Assembly (NCBI GenBank): GCA_024635925.1
Contig: JAGXHY010000022.1
Location: 1-64,000, forward strand
DNA: 64,000 bases
DNA from: Bacillota bacterium
GTDB taxonomy: Bacteria > Bacillota > TC1
Direction of reading: 5' to 3'
Shown: positions 27,202-36,392 of the stretch, in pieces
Layout: each line of letters opens with the position of its first letter
Position numbering within the stretch: the first letter of the stretch is position 1
The notes under the pieces: generated by a model
Database searches by the model: none
Told to the model about the DNA's origin: nothing
The model's input: only the letters and a program-made list of their open reading frames with translations
Program-made: the position numbers and the translations under genes

Positions 27202-27228
27202 TTAGCACTCATTATATCAGAGTGCTAA
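27202..27228. promoter_or_regulatory. CIRCE operator (HrcA site)
   Basis: TTAGCACTC-N9-GAGTGCTAA is a perfect match to the CIRCE consensus. HrcA repressor bound here should block the htpG promoter, whose start point it overlaps, and could also affect the divergent clpB transcript, whose start codon is 109 bases away. hrcA itself is not in the window. Confidence 0.95.
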
Positions 27229-27273
27229 ATGATAGTCAAAAAAATAATTAATTATACGAAGGGAGAGATAATT

Positions 27274-29154
27274 TTGGCAAAAAAACAATTTAAATCAGAA
27301 TCAAAACGTTTACTCGATTTGATGATACATTCAATCTATACTCATAAAGAAATCTTTATTAGAGAACTTATTTCTAATGGAAGTGATGCTATGGATAAAA
27401 TGTACTACAAAGCATTAACAAATGATAAAATAGCTTTCAATAAGGAAGATTTTAAGATCAAAATAACTATTAACCAGGAGGAACGTATACTTAAAATAAG
27501 GGATACTGGTATAGGTATGACTAAGGAAGAACTTGATAAAAACTTAGGAACTATAGCAAAAAGTGGATCTTTGAATTTTAAGGAAGAAAATAAGGCAGAA
27601 GAAGGTTATGACATTATTGGACAATTTGGGGTAGGATTTTATTCATCCTTTATGGTTGCAGATGAAGTAACAGTTATATCTAAAGCCTATGGTAGTGAAG
27701 AAGCCTATTGTTGGAATTCTAAAGGCACCGATGGTTATAGCCTTAATACTTGTGAAAAAGAAGATGTGGGAACAGAAATAATTTTAAAAATTAAAGAAAA
27801 TACTGATGATGAAAATTATGATACCTATCTTAACCCTTATAACTTAAAGTCTCTTATTAAAAAATATTCTGACTTTATTCGCTATCCAATAATTATGGAT
27901 ATACCTGTAAGTAATTTAAAAGAAGGTACTAAAGATGAATATGAAGAATCCATGGAGGAGCAAACTATTAATAGTATGGTTCCTATTTGGAGAAAGAATA
28001 AAAACGAACTAAAAGATGAAGATTATGATAATTTTTATTCTGAAAAACATTATGGTTTTGACAAACCAATCAAACATGCACATATTAGTGTAGAAGGGGC
28101 TATTCGCTATAACGCTATCCTCTTTATTCCAGAAAAAGCACCTTATGACTACTATACTAAAGACTATGAAAAGGGCTTAGAGCTTTATTCAAATGGTGTA
28201 TTAATTATGCATCGTGCACCTGAACTATTACCTGACCATTTCAGTTTTGTGAAAGGTCTTGTAGACTCTGAGGATTTATCTCTTAATATTTCAAGGGAAA
28301 TGTTACAGCACGATCGTCAGTTAAAGCTAATTTCTAAAAATATTGAAAAACAAATTAAAAAAGAACTACTAAACCTCTTGAAAAATGATCGTGAAACCTA
28401 TGTTAAGTTTTATGAGTCCTTTGGTCGTCAGTTAAAGTATGGAGTATATGCAGATTATGGTGTAAATAAAGAAATCTTAACTGACTTACTTCTTTTCTAT
28501 TCTTCTAAGGAGAAAAAACTTGTAAGTTTAGATGAGTATCAAGAAAGAATGCTTCCTGAGCAACAGTATATCTATTATGCTACTGGTGAATCTTTAGATA
28601 AAATAGAAAGACTCCCTCAAACAGAACAGTTGTTAGATAAGGGTTATGAGATTCTTTATCTAATAGATGATATTGATGAATTTGCTCTTAAAATACTTAG
28701 TAACTATAAGGAAAAAGAATTCCGTTCTGTTTCTAGTAAGGATCTTGGTATTGAGGATTTAGACAAAAAAGAAGAATTAGAAGAAGAGATTAAGAAGAAC
28801 AAGGATCTTTTTGCTAAGATGAAAACTATCCTTGCTGATAAGGTTTTTGATGTTCGTCCCTCTAAGAGATTAAAAAAACATCCAGTTTGTTTTGCTAGTG
28901 ATGGTGATATTTCTATTGAGATGGAAAAAATTCTAAGTCAAATGCCTAATAGCCAAGAAGTAAAAGCTGATAAAGTATTAGAAGTTAATATTGATCACAG
29001 AGTTTTTAAGGCTTTAGAATCAGCCCTCAAAAACAACGAAGAGGACTTTGCCTTATACACTAAACTACTTTATGATCAAGCCCGCCTAATTGAAGGCTTA
29101 TCTATTGATGATCCAGTAGAGTTTGCTGATAATATTTGGAAGTTAATGAAATAA
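27274..29154 (+). CDS. htpG: HtpG, Hsp90 chaperone
   Basis: The N-terminal GHKL ATPase domain has [26 protein letters not shown] and [15 protein letters not shown]. The middle domain carries [16 protein letters not shown], and the C-terminal dimerisation region follows. At 626 residues from the TTG start it is full length. That TTG lies eight bases after AAGGGAG and gives the family N-terminus [14 protein letters not shown]. Upstream codons read through CIRCE and are not coding. It folds and remodels client proteins under stress. Confidence 0.96.
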   Translation: MAKKQFKSESKRLLDLMIHSIYTHKEIFIRELISNGSDAMDKMYYKALTNDKIAFNKEDFKIKITINQEERILKIRDTGIGMTKEELDKNLGTIAKSGSLNFKEENKAEEGYDIIGQFGVGFYSSFMVADEVTVISKAYGSEEAYCWNSKGTDGYSLNTCEKEDVGTEIILKIKENTDDENYDTYLNPYNLKSLIKKYSDFIRYPIIMDIPVSNLKEGTKDEYEESMEEQTINSMVPIWRKNKNELKDEDYDNFYSEKHYGFDKPIKHAHISVEGAIRYNAILFIPEKAPYDYYTKDYEKGLELYSNGVLIMHRAPELLPDHFSFVKGLVDSEDLSLNISREMLQHDRQLKLISKNIEKQIKKELLNLLKNDRETYVKFYESFGRQLKYGVYADYGVNKEILTDLLLFYSSKEKKLVSLDEYQERMLPEQQYIYYATGESLDKIERLPQTEQLLDKGYEILYLIDDIDEFALKILSNYKEKEFRSVSSKDLGIEDLDKKEELEEEIKKNKDLFAKMKTILADKVFDVRPSKRLKKHPVCFASDGDISIEMEKILSQMPNSQEVKADKVLEVNIDHRVFKALESALKNNEEDFALYTKLLYDQARLIEGLSIDDPVEFADNIWKLMK

Positions 29155-29170
29155 AAAAAAATACAAAAAT

Positions 29171-29215
29171 AAAAAACAGACATGCGCAAAATTAACTGAC
29201 GCATGTCTGTTTTTT
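29171..29215. terminator. Strong bidirectional terminator
   Basis: The arms AAAAAACAGACATGCG and CGCATGTCTGTTTTTT separate htpG from the convergent bioY. Confidence 0.92.
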
Positions 29216-29227
29216 ATTCAAATAGCC

Positions 29228-29785
29228 CTAATCTAATAAATCCCTTTTTACTAGTGCATCTCTAATAAACACACCAAGTATTCCAGCTATAACAGCCTTA
29301 ACAATATCAGGAATAAAGAAAGGCACCATAATCCCCACAATTGCTAACAAACTAAAGGGCTTGTCTACTATTACATTTTGTACTACATAAAAATAAAGGA
29401 TACCTGGTATATAAACTATTATCCCACCAATTAAAGTACTAACAACACCCCTCACATACCTATTCTTAATCATTAATTTCTTAAACAAAAGACCAGTGAC
29501 AAAAGCTGCTAGAATAAAGCCTAATAAAAACCCAAAAGTTGGACTAAGTAAAGCCGCAAAGCCTCCCTTACCTTGAGTGAAAATTGGTAGTCCAAAAAGA
29601 CCTAATAACACATAAACTATCTGAGACAAGGCCCCATACTTATATCCAATAATAATACCTGCCATTAGCATAAATAATGTTTGCAGAGTAAAAGGTACAG
29701 GGGAGCCAAAACTAATATTAATAAAGGCACCCACAATCATCAAAACAACAAACAAAGCAGTTTTAGTTAAATTCTTTAATTTCAT
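29228..29785 (-). CDS. bioY: BioY biotin transporter (ECF S component)
   Basis: The protein is 185 residues with six helices and the BioY signature: ISFGSPVPFTLQTLFML near 24, and GLFGLPIFTQGKGGFAALL with GFLLGFILAAFVTG near 62-100. It brings biotin in, with or without an ECF energy module. Its start overlaps the birA stop (ATGA), so uptake and the biotin-sensing ligase are made together. Confidence 0.95.
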   Translation of the reverse strand: MKLKNLTKTALFVVLMIVGAFINISFGSPVPFTLQTLFMLMAGIIIGYKYGALSQIVYVLLGLFGLPIFTQGKGGFAALLSPTFGFLLGFILAAFVTGLLFKKLMIKNRYVRGVVSTLIGGIIVYIPGILYFYVVQNVIVDKPFSLLAIVGIMVPFFIPDIVKAVIAGILGVFIRDALVKRDLLD

Positions 29786-30765
29786 CTAATTTTCTCCTTA
29801 AAATTTTTATTCAAAGTTACTTCCCCAGAATTTAGGATAACTTCTTCTCCCACATTATTAATAATTACTAGATTACCTAAATCATTTATACCTATAACTC
29901 TACCCTTACACTCAACTCCACTTAGGTTGTAAGTTATATTCTCACCAATCAAAAAACATCTTTGTCTATATTCTTCCATCACATCACCATCATCAGTCAC
30001 ATAAATTCTCATAAATTCATTAATAATATTTCCAATAAGCTCATTTCTAGTTACATTACTAGGAAAAAGAGAACTTGCTAAACCACTTAGATCATTAGGA
30101 AAGTCTTCTTCCTTAGTCTTAATATTTAAACCAATACCAATTATTAAAGTTTCTACCATACCACTTTCAAAATCTGTTACAGCCTCAGTTAGTATTCCTC
30201 CAACTTTTTTACCCTTAATATAGATGTCATTAACCCATTTAATTTCAGACTTAACATCCATAAATCTATCAATCACTCTGCAAATAGCCACACAGACCTT
30301 AACAGTTATTGTAGCTAATTCTGATACATGCCTACTAGGATGTAAAATAATACTCATATAAATACCAGTCCTTGGAGGTGAAAAAAAGGCTCTACCCATT
30401 CTCCCCCTACCAGCTGTTTGTTCTTCAGCAACAACAATCATTTCAGCCTTTTTATCTTCTAAGACTATTTTCTTAGCTAGAGTATTAGTAGAGTCTACAC
30501 TTTTAAATATCTCTATAGGATACTTTAAGTTAGCCTCATTCAAATATAATGAAATCCCTTCAGAAGAAATAACATCACTTTCTTCACTTAACATATACCC
30601 TTTGTTATTAACTCCAATTATTATGTAACCATCATCTTCCAAGCGCTTAACAGCTTTCCAAATACCAGTACGAGATACACCAAGTTTTTCTGCTAATTCT
30701 TGTCCTGATATATAGGTATTTCTATTTTGCTCCAATATGGTCAACAAATTATTAATTAAAGACAT
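29782..30765 (-). CDS. birA: BirA biotin protein ligase and repressor
   Basis: The N-terminal winged HTH (ISGQELAEKLGVSRTGIWK) is followed by the ligase core: STNTLAKKIV, the biotinyl-AMP loop AGRGRMGRAFFSP, IKWVNDIYIKGKKVGGIL and a C-terminal SH3-like domain. It attaches biotin to carrier proteins and represses biotin genes when charged with biotinyl-AMP. A BirA-type inverted repeat covers its own promoter. Its apo-carrier substrates are not in the window, though the carboxytransferase at 5905 implies one. Confidence 0.95.
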   Translation of the reverse strand: MSLINNLLTILEQNRNTYISGQELAEKLGVSRTGIWKAVKRLEDDGYIIIGVNNKGYMLSEESDVISSEGISLYLNEANLKYPIEIFKSVDSTNTLAKKIVLEDKKAEMIVVAEEQTAGRGRMGRAFFSPPRTGIYMSIILHPSRHVSELATITVKVCVAICRVIDRFMDVKSEIKWVNDIYIKGKKVGGILTEAVTDFESGMVETLIIGIGLNIKTKEEDFPNDLSGLASSLFPSNVTRNELIGNIINEFMRIYVTDDGDVMEEYRQRCFLIGENITYNLSGVECKGRVIGINDLGNLVIINNVGEEVILNSGEVTLNKNFKEKIR

Positions 30766-30809
30766 TTTACAACTCCTATCCTCCTATATTAGCTCAAATA
30801 CTAATTGAT

Positions 30810-30863
30810 ATCTTACTATAAAACAAGAAACTCGTCAACCAACACTAAAAATTTGGTTAACAT
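30810..30863 (-). promoter_or_regulatory. birA-bioY promoter with BirA operator
   Basis: On the minus strand TGTTAACC and GGTTGACG form an imperfect inverted repeat with a 14-base spacer (30833-30862), as in known BirA boxes. TTGACG inside the proximal half is a good -35, with TAAGAT (30810-30815) 17 bases on as -10. Charged BirA would therefore block its own transcription. Confidence 0.8.
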
Positions 30864-30873
30864 TATAAAAATA

Positions 30874-30910
30874 CAAAAAAAGAACACTCTAATAAAAATT
30901 AGAGTGTTCT
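30874..30910 (-). terminator. Intrinsic terminator of the cupin gene
   Basis: The arms AGAACACTCTAAT and ATTAGAGTGTTCT are perfect and are followed on the minus strand by a T7 run. Confidence 0.9.
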
Positions 30911-30931
30911 AAATAGTTTTAAAAAATGTCT

Positions 30932-31276
30932 TTACTCTATACCTTGAGCATATCTTTCATCTTCAGGTCTAGGGCTTAATGTTACGTATAAGCTCATATC
31001 CTCTTTAATCTTAGGAATACTAAAATCATCTTCTCCATTTACAAGACCAATAGAGCCTTCTTCAATGTTAATAATACTATCATTTACCTTCATTTCTGCA
31101 GAGCCTGAAAGAACTTTATAAACTAAAGCTGATGTTCCATGCTTGTGAACAGGTAGCTGGTGTCCCACCTTTAAATTTAAAACAAAAGCAAGAACCTTTT
31201 GCTCATCAAATATTATCTTCTTAGTTATAGCCTCATCATTAAATACAATGCTATCTTTTATATTTTTGTTTTCCAT
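30932..31276 (-). CDS. Cupin-domain protein
   Basis: This is a 114-residue single cupin. The first motif is LPVHKHGTSALVYKVLSGSAE, with metal-type histidines H38/H40, and the second is IEEGSIGLVNGEDDFSI, where the usual histidine is replaced by D or N. It could bind a metal or small ligand. No function is assigned. It is monocistronic, with its own terminator. Confidence 0.78.
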   Translation of the reverse strand: MENKNIKDSIVFNDEAITKKIIFDEQKVLAFVLNLKVGHQLPVHKHGTSALVYKVLSGSAEMKVNDSIINIEEGSIGLVNGEDDFSIPKIKEDMSLYVTLSPRPEDERYAQGIE

Positions 31277-31394
31277 CTTTTTTTCCTCCTAAATATTATA
31301 TTTGGATTCCTTTACTAATGTGGAATCATTAACTAAATAATAACACATTTATCTCCTAGTAGCAAACTAGGTTATGTATATTTTAGGTAAACTA

Positions 31395-32231
31395 TTAATT
31401 CAAGGTCTTATACCAAACATTCATACTTTCAATATTACCTGCTATACCAGTATTGTTAGTTAGTGTTCCAGCAAATTGATAACCTAGTTTAGCAAAGGTT
31501 TTATTCATACCTGGAGATAGAGCTCTAGCAATTGTAAAATAGGTTTGAATCTCTTTATTTTTTAGTTCCTCTTCTATTCTAATTAAAAGTTGTTGTGCTA
31601 GGCCTTGTCTTCTATATTCTTTTAAGACAGCAAAGTCAGTTGCTTCAGCATTAGAATTTTCAAAATCTATTTCTGCTGAGGCTAAGGCTATTAACTTTCC
31701 CTCATCTCTAATCCCAAAATATTCTACATCTTCGTGCATAGTTTTTGCTATGTACTCGGGGTCAAATATAGGGAATGGGTAAGTTGCAAATACACCCTTA
31801 TAAAATTCTGCCATTTCTTGAACTTCACCTAAACTCATTTTAAAAATTTCTCTTTTAACACTATTTCTAGAATCAGCTACTTTAATACTTTGAAAAGATT
31901 CTTCTAGAATCTTTTCAATTTCGTCTTTATAGGTTTCAATTTCTCTGTCTGGTGAAAGATATTTACTCATAAAATAGCCATCTTCTATACCATGATACAT
32001 TTGAGGAATATGAGCTTCTTGAACAAAACCATTTCCTACAAAGTCAGTTATGCTGCGCTCTGGGATTTTAGCCATTATTTTTGTATAGCCATTAGTCTCT
32101 GCTAAACTTTCAAGAAGACGAATTACCCTCCCTGTATTTTTAGTATCAAGAGACATTAAATAAATTCTATCACTATGTTTTCCATGTTGAAATATTGTGT
32201 TATCTATAGTTTCAATTTTATCTATCGTCAT
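31395..32231 (-). CDS. ablB: Beta-lysine N6-acetyltransferase
   Basis: A C-terminal GNAT domain is visible ([20 protein letters not shown], then [18 protein letters not shown] with the acetyl-CoA loop). The N-terminal half ([15 protein letters not shown]) is typical of AblB. It acetylates the epsilon-amino group of beta-lysine to give the compatible solute N-epsilon-acetyl-beta-lysine. The ATG six bases after AGGAGG is the start and overlaps the end of ablA by 14 bases, so the two enzymes are coupled. Confidence 0.93.
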   Translation of the reverse strand: MTIDKIETIDNTIFQHGKHSDRIYLMSLDTKNTGRVIRLLESLAETNGYTKIMAKIPERSITDFVGNGFVQEAHIPQMYHGIEDGYFMSKYLSPDREIETYKDEIEKILEESFQSIKVADSRNSVKREIFKMSLGEVQEMAEFYKGVFATYPFPIFDPEYIAKTMHEDVEYFGIRDEGKLIALASAEIDFENSNAEATDFAVLKEYRRQGLAQQLLIRIEEELKNKEIQTYFTIARALSPGMNKTFAKLGYQFAGTLTNNTGIAGNIESMNVWYKTLN

Positions 32232-33528
32232 CCATATCCTCCTCACCAGGTGTTAAAGTAATTCTATCATCAAAATCAGATAATAGACTAGCTACTCCAG
32301 TTGTTTGTTCATCTTCCCCTTTAATTTTTAATACATGTTGAAGATCACATTCAAGACAATGTAAGTCACAATTACCTCCAGAATAGTGTTCTGGTTCCTG
32401 GTAGGTAGTTATTACACCTTCATAGTTTCTTAATATAACCTTATGATCTGACCAAGATATTAAATAATTTGGCATAACAGGTATTTTACCACCACCACCT
32501 GGTGCATCAATAACATAGGTAGGAACAGCAAAACCGCTTGTATGTCCTCTTAGACTTTCCATAATTTCAATACCTTTACCAACTGAAGTTCTAAAATGCT
32601 CTAGTCCTTCTGATAAATCACATTGATATAAATAATAAGGGCGAACTCTATTTTGAGTTAATTTATGAACTAATTTTTTCATAATAATTGGACAATCGTT
32701 AACTCCTGCTAAAAGTACTGATTGATTTCCTAGTGGAATGCCTGCAAAGGCTAACTTTTTTAAGGCAGCTTTTGAATCTTTAGTAATTTCTTTAGGATGA
32801 TTGAAGTGAGTATTTAGCCATAAGACTCCATGTCTTTTTAGCACTTCAATTAAATTGTCTGTTATTCTAAATGGTAATACTACTGGTGTTCTAGTCCCAA
32901 TTCTTACTACTTCTACATGTTCTATTTTTTCTAGTTCACCAAGTAACCAGTCAATCATCTCGTCACTTAATAGGAAAGGATCTCCTCCTGAAAGAAGTAC
33001 GTCTCTAACTACTGGTGTATTTTTTATATATTCTAAACCTTTTTCCAATTGTTCTTTTTTAGGAATAAAGTCTTTATCTCCTACTTTTCTTTTTCTAGTA
33101 CAATGACGGCAATACATAGCACAAACATTACTTACATGAAAGAGTACTCTATCAGGGTAACGGTGTGTAATACCTAATACTGGGCTATCTTTATCTTCTC
33201 CAAGAGGGTCAAGCATGTCATGGTCAGCCACATCTAATTCTCTCATATTAGCAAAGGCCTGTTTAAAGACCGGATCATGTTTATAGTCTTCTGTATCTAC
33301 TAATGATAGATAATATGGTGTTATTGACATAGGAAAGTGCTCTATGGTATGACTTAGCTTGTCTTTTTCTTCCACACTAAATTCTATTCCTAATATTTCT
33401 TCTACTTGTTCGAGTGTTGTAACAGCATTTTTAACTTGCCATTTCCAATCTGTCCATTTTGCTTCTTGGTCAGGACTCAGTTCTTTTTTTTCTCTCTTAC
33501 TCTTAGTTATACTAATTAACTCATCCAT
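32218..33528 (-). CDS. ablA: Lysine 2,3-aminomutase
   Basis: This radical SAM enzyme has the cluster motif CAMYCRHC (C136, C140, C143), GGDPFLLSD near 181 and the PLP lysine K348 in [15 protein letters not shown] cysteine-containing C-terminal segment ([11 protein letters not shown]) follows. It converts L-lysine to L-beta-lysine. Coupling to ablB shows the route is osmolyte synthesis rather than lysine fermentation, since no kamDE or related genes are nearby. Transcription probably passes a conditional terminator in the 220-base leader. Confidence 0.95.
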   Translation of the reverse strand: MDELISITKSKREKKELSPDQEAKWTDWKWQVKNAVTTLEQVEEILGIEFSVEEKDKLSHTIEHFPMSITPYYLSLVDTEDYKHDPVFKQAFANMRELDVADHDMLDPLGEDKDSPVLGITHRYPDRVLFHVSNVCAMYCRHCTRKRKVGDKDFIPKKEQLEKGLEYIKNTPVVRDVLLSGGDPFLLSDEMIDWLLGELEKIEHVEVVRIGTRTPVVLPFRITDNLIEVLKRHGVLWLNTHFNHPKEITKDSKAALKKLAFAGIPLGNQSVLLAGVNDCPIIMKKLVHKLTQNRVRPYYLYQCDLSEGLEHFRTSVGKGIEIMESLRGHTSGFAVPTYVIDAPGGGGKIPVMPNYLISWSDHKVILRNYEGVITTYQEPEHYSGGNCDLHCLECDLQHVLKIKGEDEQTTGVASLLSDFDDRITLTPGEEDMDDDR

Positions 33529-33750
33529 ACTTGTCCTCCTTATAAAAAAAACTCTAACCCTTACATAGAGTTAGAGTGTTTAAGTTTTCCTGTTATACAG
33601 TCCACTTCATACTATATTAATATATAGTATAGATTATCACATTACGATCCTAATCAAATCCTAGTTCTAATTTTCATTTTTCACGCAAGTTATCTTGTAA
33701 GCTCTACTCAATCTTATTACTTCAAAATACTATTACGTACTGTTTAGTAC
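33529..33750 (-). promoter_or_regulatory. Long structured 5' leader of ablAB (unrecognised; possible riboswitch)
   Basis: Between a strong promoter and ablA lies a transcribed leader of about 220 bases. Visible hairpins in order are GUACU-AAAC-AGUAC at the 5' end, CAAG-AUAA-CUUG, a 9-bp hairpin (AUACUAUAU / AUAUAGUAU), CUGU-AUA-ACAG and the terminator next to the ribosome site. A stretch reading GAGUAGAG could pair with the CUCUAACUC of the terminator's 5' arm and act as an antiterminator. I do not recognise lysine, SAM, T-box or ydaO consensus elements in it. Confidence 0.5.
33544..33577 (-). terminator. Attenuator hairpin directly before the ablA ribosome site
   Basis: The minus strand reads ACTCTAAC, an 11-base loop, then GTTAGAGT followed by T8. 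The T-run ends only a few bases before the AAGGAGG of ablA, so this must act on ablA itself rather than on an upstream gene, which ends over 300 bases earlier. Confidence 0.75.
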
Positions 33751-33756
33751 TATATG

Positions 33757-33785
33757 AGTATACATCATATTGCCCTTTTTGTCAA
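33757..33785 (-). promoter_or_regulatory. SigA-type promoter of ablAB
   Basis: TTGACA (33780-33785) and TATACT (33757-33762) are separated by exactly 17 bases. This near-consensus promoter puts the transcript start near 33750. Confidence 0.85.
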
Positions 33786-33877
33786 AAACAAGACTTATAT
33801 AATTAACACCACAAAATGCTGAAAACAGGCCCTTTTTTCTATTTAAAACCAAAATAATCATATATTTATGTCTTTAT

Positions 33878-33905
33878 TCTAGGCTTTAAACGTTTATCCT
33901 CTAGA
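33878..33905. repeat. 28-bp intergenic element, copy B
   Basis: This copy has ends TCTA and TAGA and the block TTTAAACGTTTATCCTCTAGA shortened here to its key parts TTTAAAC and CCTCTAGA. It shares the 28-bp layout with the copies at 15911 and 57775. It lies just past the stop codon of the DUF3307 gene and about 90 bases upstream of the ablAB promoter. Confidence 0.6.
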
Positions 33906-33914
33906 CTTTTGACC

Positions 33915-34667
33915 TTAAATAAGGTTAATACCTACTACAATACAGATTAAAGCAACAACAACACTAAGTAATGTTCCTACTAAATACTTTTCTGCAAAAT
34001 CCTTGTTATCTAGTTGTTTAAATCTAGCTAAACTCTTAGCTGCCAAGACAAATCCAATAGCTCCAATTTGTCCACTTAATCCTAGAGTCAACATTATGAT
34101 TCTTTCTAATACACCAATTAAATATCCACTCTTTATTAGATCCTCTTTTTCATCTTTATCACCACTATCAAGTGAAAATAATCTAAATACCAACCTTATA
34201 AGAACTGCTGCAGGTGTTGTAATGAGTAAGTATAACAATACAGTTATCAATATCTTACTAAGTTGTTCCCCACCTACATAATTAACTACCAACTGTCCTA
34301 TACCACTTAAACCTTGTATAAAGGAACTAAAGATAATAATAATCAGGATATGAAGCAGTTGATCCACTAGGAAGGCAGATAATTCTCTTTTTCTCTTATC
34401 TATCTTCTTATCTGATCTATTCTTATTCTTTTTGATTAGAATATGTAGCCTATCAATTAAACCATGTAAGCTCACAATTGTAATAAATATTAGAGCAATC
34501 TTACTCACTGGATCAAACCAAACTAGAGCTAAAAATATCATTAAGGCATATATCAAACAATGTTTAATGAAATACCTAAAATCCTTAGTCTTTCCCTTAG
34601 CTAACTTACTACTTTGGAAGATAAAATCTCCTAGTACATGGGCTATTAATAATAGTGTTAATTCCAT
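33915..34667 (-). CDS. DUF3307 membrane protein
   Basis: The N-terminus LIAHVLGDFIFQSSKLAKGK followed by FRYFIKHCLIYALM is typical of DUF3307. About seven membrane helices span 250 residues. It follows a SatD-family gene by 31 bases. The two families are repeatedly found side by side (satD/satE in streptococci), so they probably act together. Their role is not known. Confidence 0.82.
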   Translation of the reverse strand: MELTLLLIAHVLGDFIFQSSKLAKGKTKDFRYFIKHCLIYALMIFLALVWFDPVSKIALIFITIVSLHGLIDRLHILIKKNKNRSDKKIDKRKRELSAFLVDQLLHILIIIIFSSFIQGLSGIGQLVVNYVGGEQLSKILITVLLYLLITTPAAVLIRLVFRLFSLDSGDKDEKEDLIKSGYLIGVLERIIMLTLGLSGQIGAIGFVLAAKSLARFKQLDNKDFAEKYLVGTLLSVVVALICIVVGINLI

Positions 34668-34698
34668 AGTTCACCTCAATTTACTTTCATTCACACAA

Positions 34699-35517
34699 CT
34701 AACTTATATAATTATCTTTAATATAGAGTATTGAAGTTAGATCAATATTTCTTATATAGCCTATATTAGCTTTTTTTATAGTACTTTCTATATTTTGCCT
34801 TGTTGTCTTAGTAATTCCTGCAATTATTGAAGATAGACCTTTTACTACAGGTACTTCTATTATCATTCCACTATCCCCAATACCCACATCACCTGCAATA
34901 TCAAATGGAAATATCTCATGCTCATAATCAAATTTATAAGTACTTTTCTCCTCTATCAACTTATATATCCTAAGTATATTGTCATTGTCATATATCATCA
35001 ATTCTTTGTCAATTAGAGGACTGATCATCTCAACTAATAATTGAACTCTATTTTGTTTAAGGCTCTGACCTCTTACCAATAAGCTCCTCGTGTTCAATAA
35101 GGTATTTAAGTACCCATCTCTAACGCTTTTAGAATTAAATAATATATCATAGTCTTTTCTATCTTGAACAAGTCTAATAGCTTCTCTAGCATAATGATAA
35201 GTAGGTCCGTCTTGTTCTGAGGAGGTTCCCCCCTCCACCCTTATATCCCATTTACCATAACCAATACCACATCTTATTTGTATTGGTGCAAGTAACATCT
35301 TTAGTAATCTAAAGTAGAGTACAGCACTCTCAGCTCTCCGAAATAATCCTTGAAATTCATCACCAGCACTAAATATTACTTCAAACTCCAATTCTGGTTT
35401 AAAGATATCATTAAGTGTCTCTAAGCAGTTTTTTATATATATTTGTAACTTTTCTCTATCTTTCTTATCAATTTTTTTGGACTGTACTATATCTATCATC
35501 ATAGTTGTATAGTTCAT
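34699..35517 (-). CDS. SatD family protein
   Basis: The protein opens with YTTMMIDIVQSKKIDKKDRE and contains EVIFSAGDEFQGLFR and RCGIGYGKWDI, which define the SatD family. The core resembles class III nucleotidyl-cyclase folds, but catalytic metal residues are not obvious. A C-terminal HTH-like segment (AGITKTTRQNIESTIKKANI) may bind DNA. The start is placed at the ATG following GGTG; a GTG three codons earlier is possible. It is paired with the DUF3307 gene. Confidence 0.8.
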   Translation of the reverse strand: MNYTTMMIDIVQSKKIDKKDREKLQIYIKNCLETLNDIFKPELEFEVIFSAGDEFQGLFRRAESAVLYFRLLKMLLAPIQIRCGIGYGKWDIRVEGGTSSEQDGPTYHYAREAIRLVQDRKDYDILFNSKSVRDGYLNTLLNTRSLLVRGQSLKQNRVQLLVEMISPLIDKELMIYDNDNILRIYKLIEEKSTYKFDYEHEIFPFDIAGDVGIGDSGMIIEVPVVKGLSSIIAGITKTTRQNIESTIKKANIGYIRNIDLTSILYIKDNYIS

Positions 35518-35602
35518 AATTTTCACCTACCTTACCTCTACACCCATTATACCAAGACCTTAAATAATTGCAACCTTTTTACCTTGCTTTTTATCTTTGC
35601 AA

Positions 35603-35637
35603 ATAAAATAGATTGCATACTTACTATGCAATCTATT
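35603..35637 (-). terminator. Intrinsic terminator
   Basis: The arms AATAGATTGCAT and ATGCAATCTATT are perfect and followed by TTTTATTT on the minus strand. It ends the macro-domain/vWA transcript. Confidence 0.82.
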
Positions 35638-35664
35638 CAAGTACTAACTAATCAATCAAATTAA

Positions 35665-36309
35665 TTACTTCCTCTTCATATAATCCTGATCTATGGTAAA
35701 CTTCCAATCTTCACTAATTTCCTTATTTCCTCTCAAATCATTAATAGCATTACTAACAGCTGTATAGTTTAGTTCCACTCCTTCTGTGTCATTATGGAAC
35801 CTAGCTGATCTATCACGGTCTATGCCAAATCTTTCACCTTCAACTTCTGCATCAATATTTGCTCCTAGGAAAATGAATTCCCAGTCATAGTTTTTCTTTT
35901 GTTTTTGTATCATTCTTTTTATTTCATTATAGTTGTATTCACAACTTGCATTTTCCATACCATCAGTGGTAATTACAAATATAACTTTTTCTGCTTGTTG
36001 TTCTTTTGTTGTATTACGTTGAATAGAGATCATTTTATGTATTGTCTTGCCAACTGCATCTAAGAGTGCAGTTGTTCCTCTAACATAGTAGTCTTTCTTT
36101 GTTATTGGTTTTACACCCCTTATACTAATGTGATCATGAAGTAGTTCATAGTCATTATCAAACAAAATGGTAGTAATATTGGCTTGTCCCTCTATTTCTT
36201 TTTGTTTACTTAGCATGGAGTTAAATCCTCCAATAGTGTCCTTTTCTAATCCACTCATTGATCCGCTACGGTCTAGTATAAATACTAGTTCTGTTAAGTT
36301 CTTTTTCAT
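35665..36309 (-). CDS. von Willebrand factor A domain protein
   Basis: The MIDAS metal site is complete: DRSGSMSG at 13-20, a threonine in RGTTALLDAVG and TTDGMENAS near 112. The domain fills the whole 214 residues and has no signal peptide, so it is cytoplasmic. It resembles TerY/YfbK-type vWA proteins. The upstream gene encodes a macro domain fused to an HTH-like region, 83 bases away on the same strand, which suggests a joint role. Confidence 0.85.
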   Translation of the reverse strand: MKKNLTELVFILDRSGSMSGLEKDTIGGFNSMLSKQKEIEGQANITTILFDNDYELLHDHISIRGVKPITKKDYYVRGTTALLDAVGKTIHKMISIQRNTTKEQQAEKVIFVITTDGMENASCEYNYNEIKRMIQKQKKNYDWEFIFLGANIDAEVEGERFGIDRDRSARFHNDTEGVELNYTAVSNAINDLRGNKEISEDWKFTIDQDYMKRK

Positions 36310-36392
36310 GGTATTGTCCTCCTTTAATCTTTTGTTAATTAAAGAATACCATTAAAAAAATGTCTACAGGTCGCACCTAAAGCGACAAATTA

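Noticed and set aside
33529-33750. T-box, lysine, SAM-I or ydaO riboswitch in the ablA leader
   Set aside because: I could not find the diagnostic T-box core or the conserved cores of the other classes. GAAGUGGACUG only loosely resembles a T-box.
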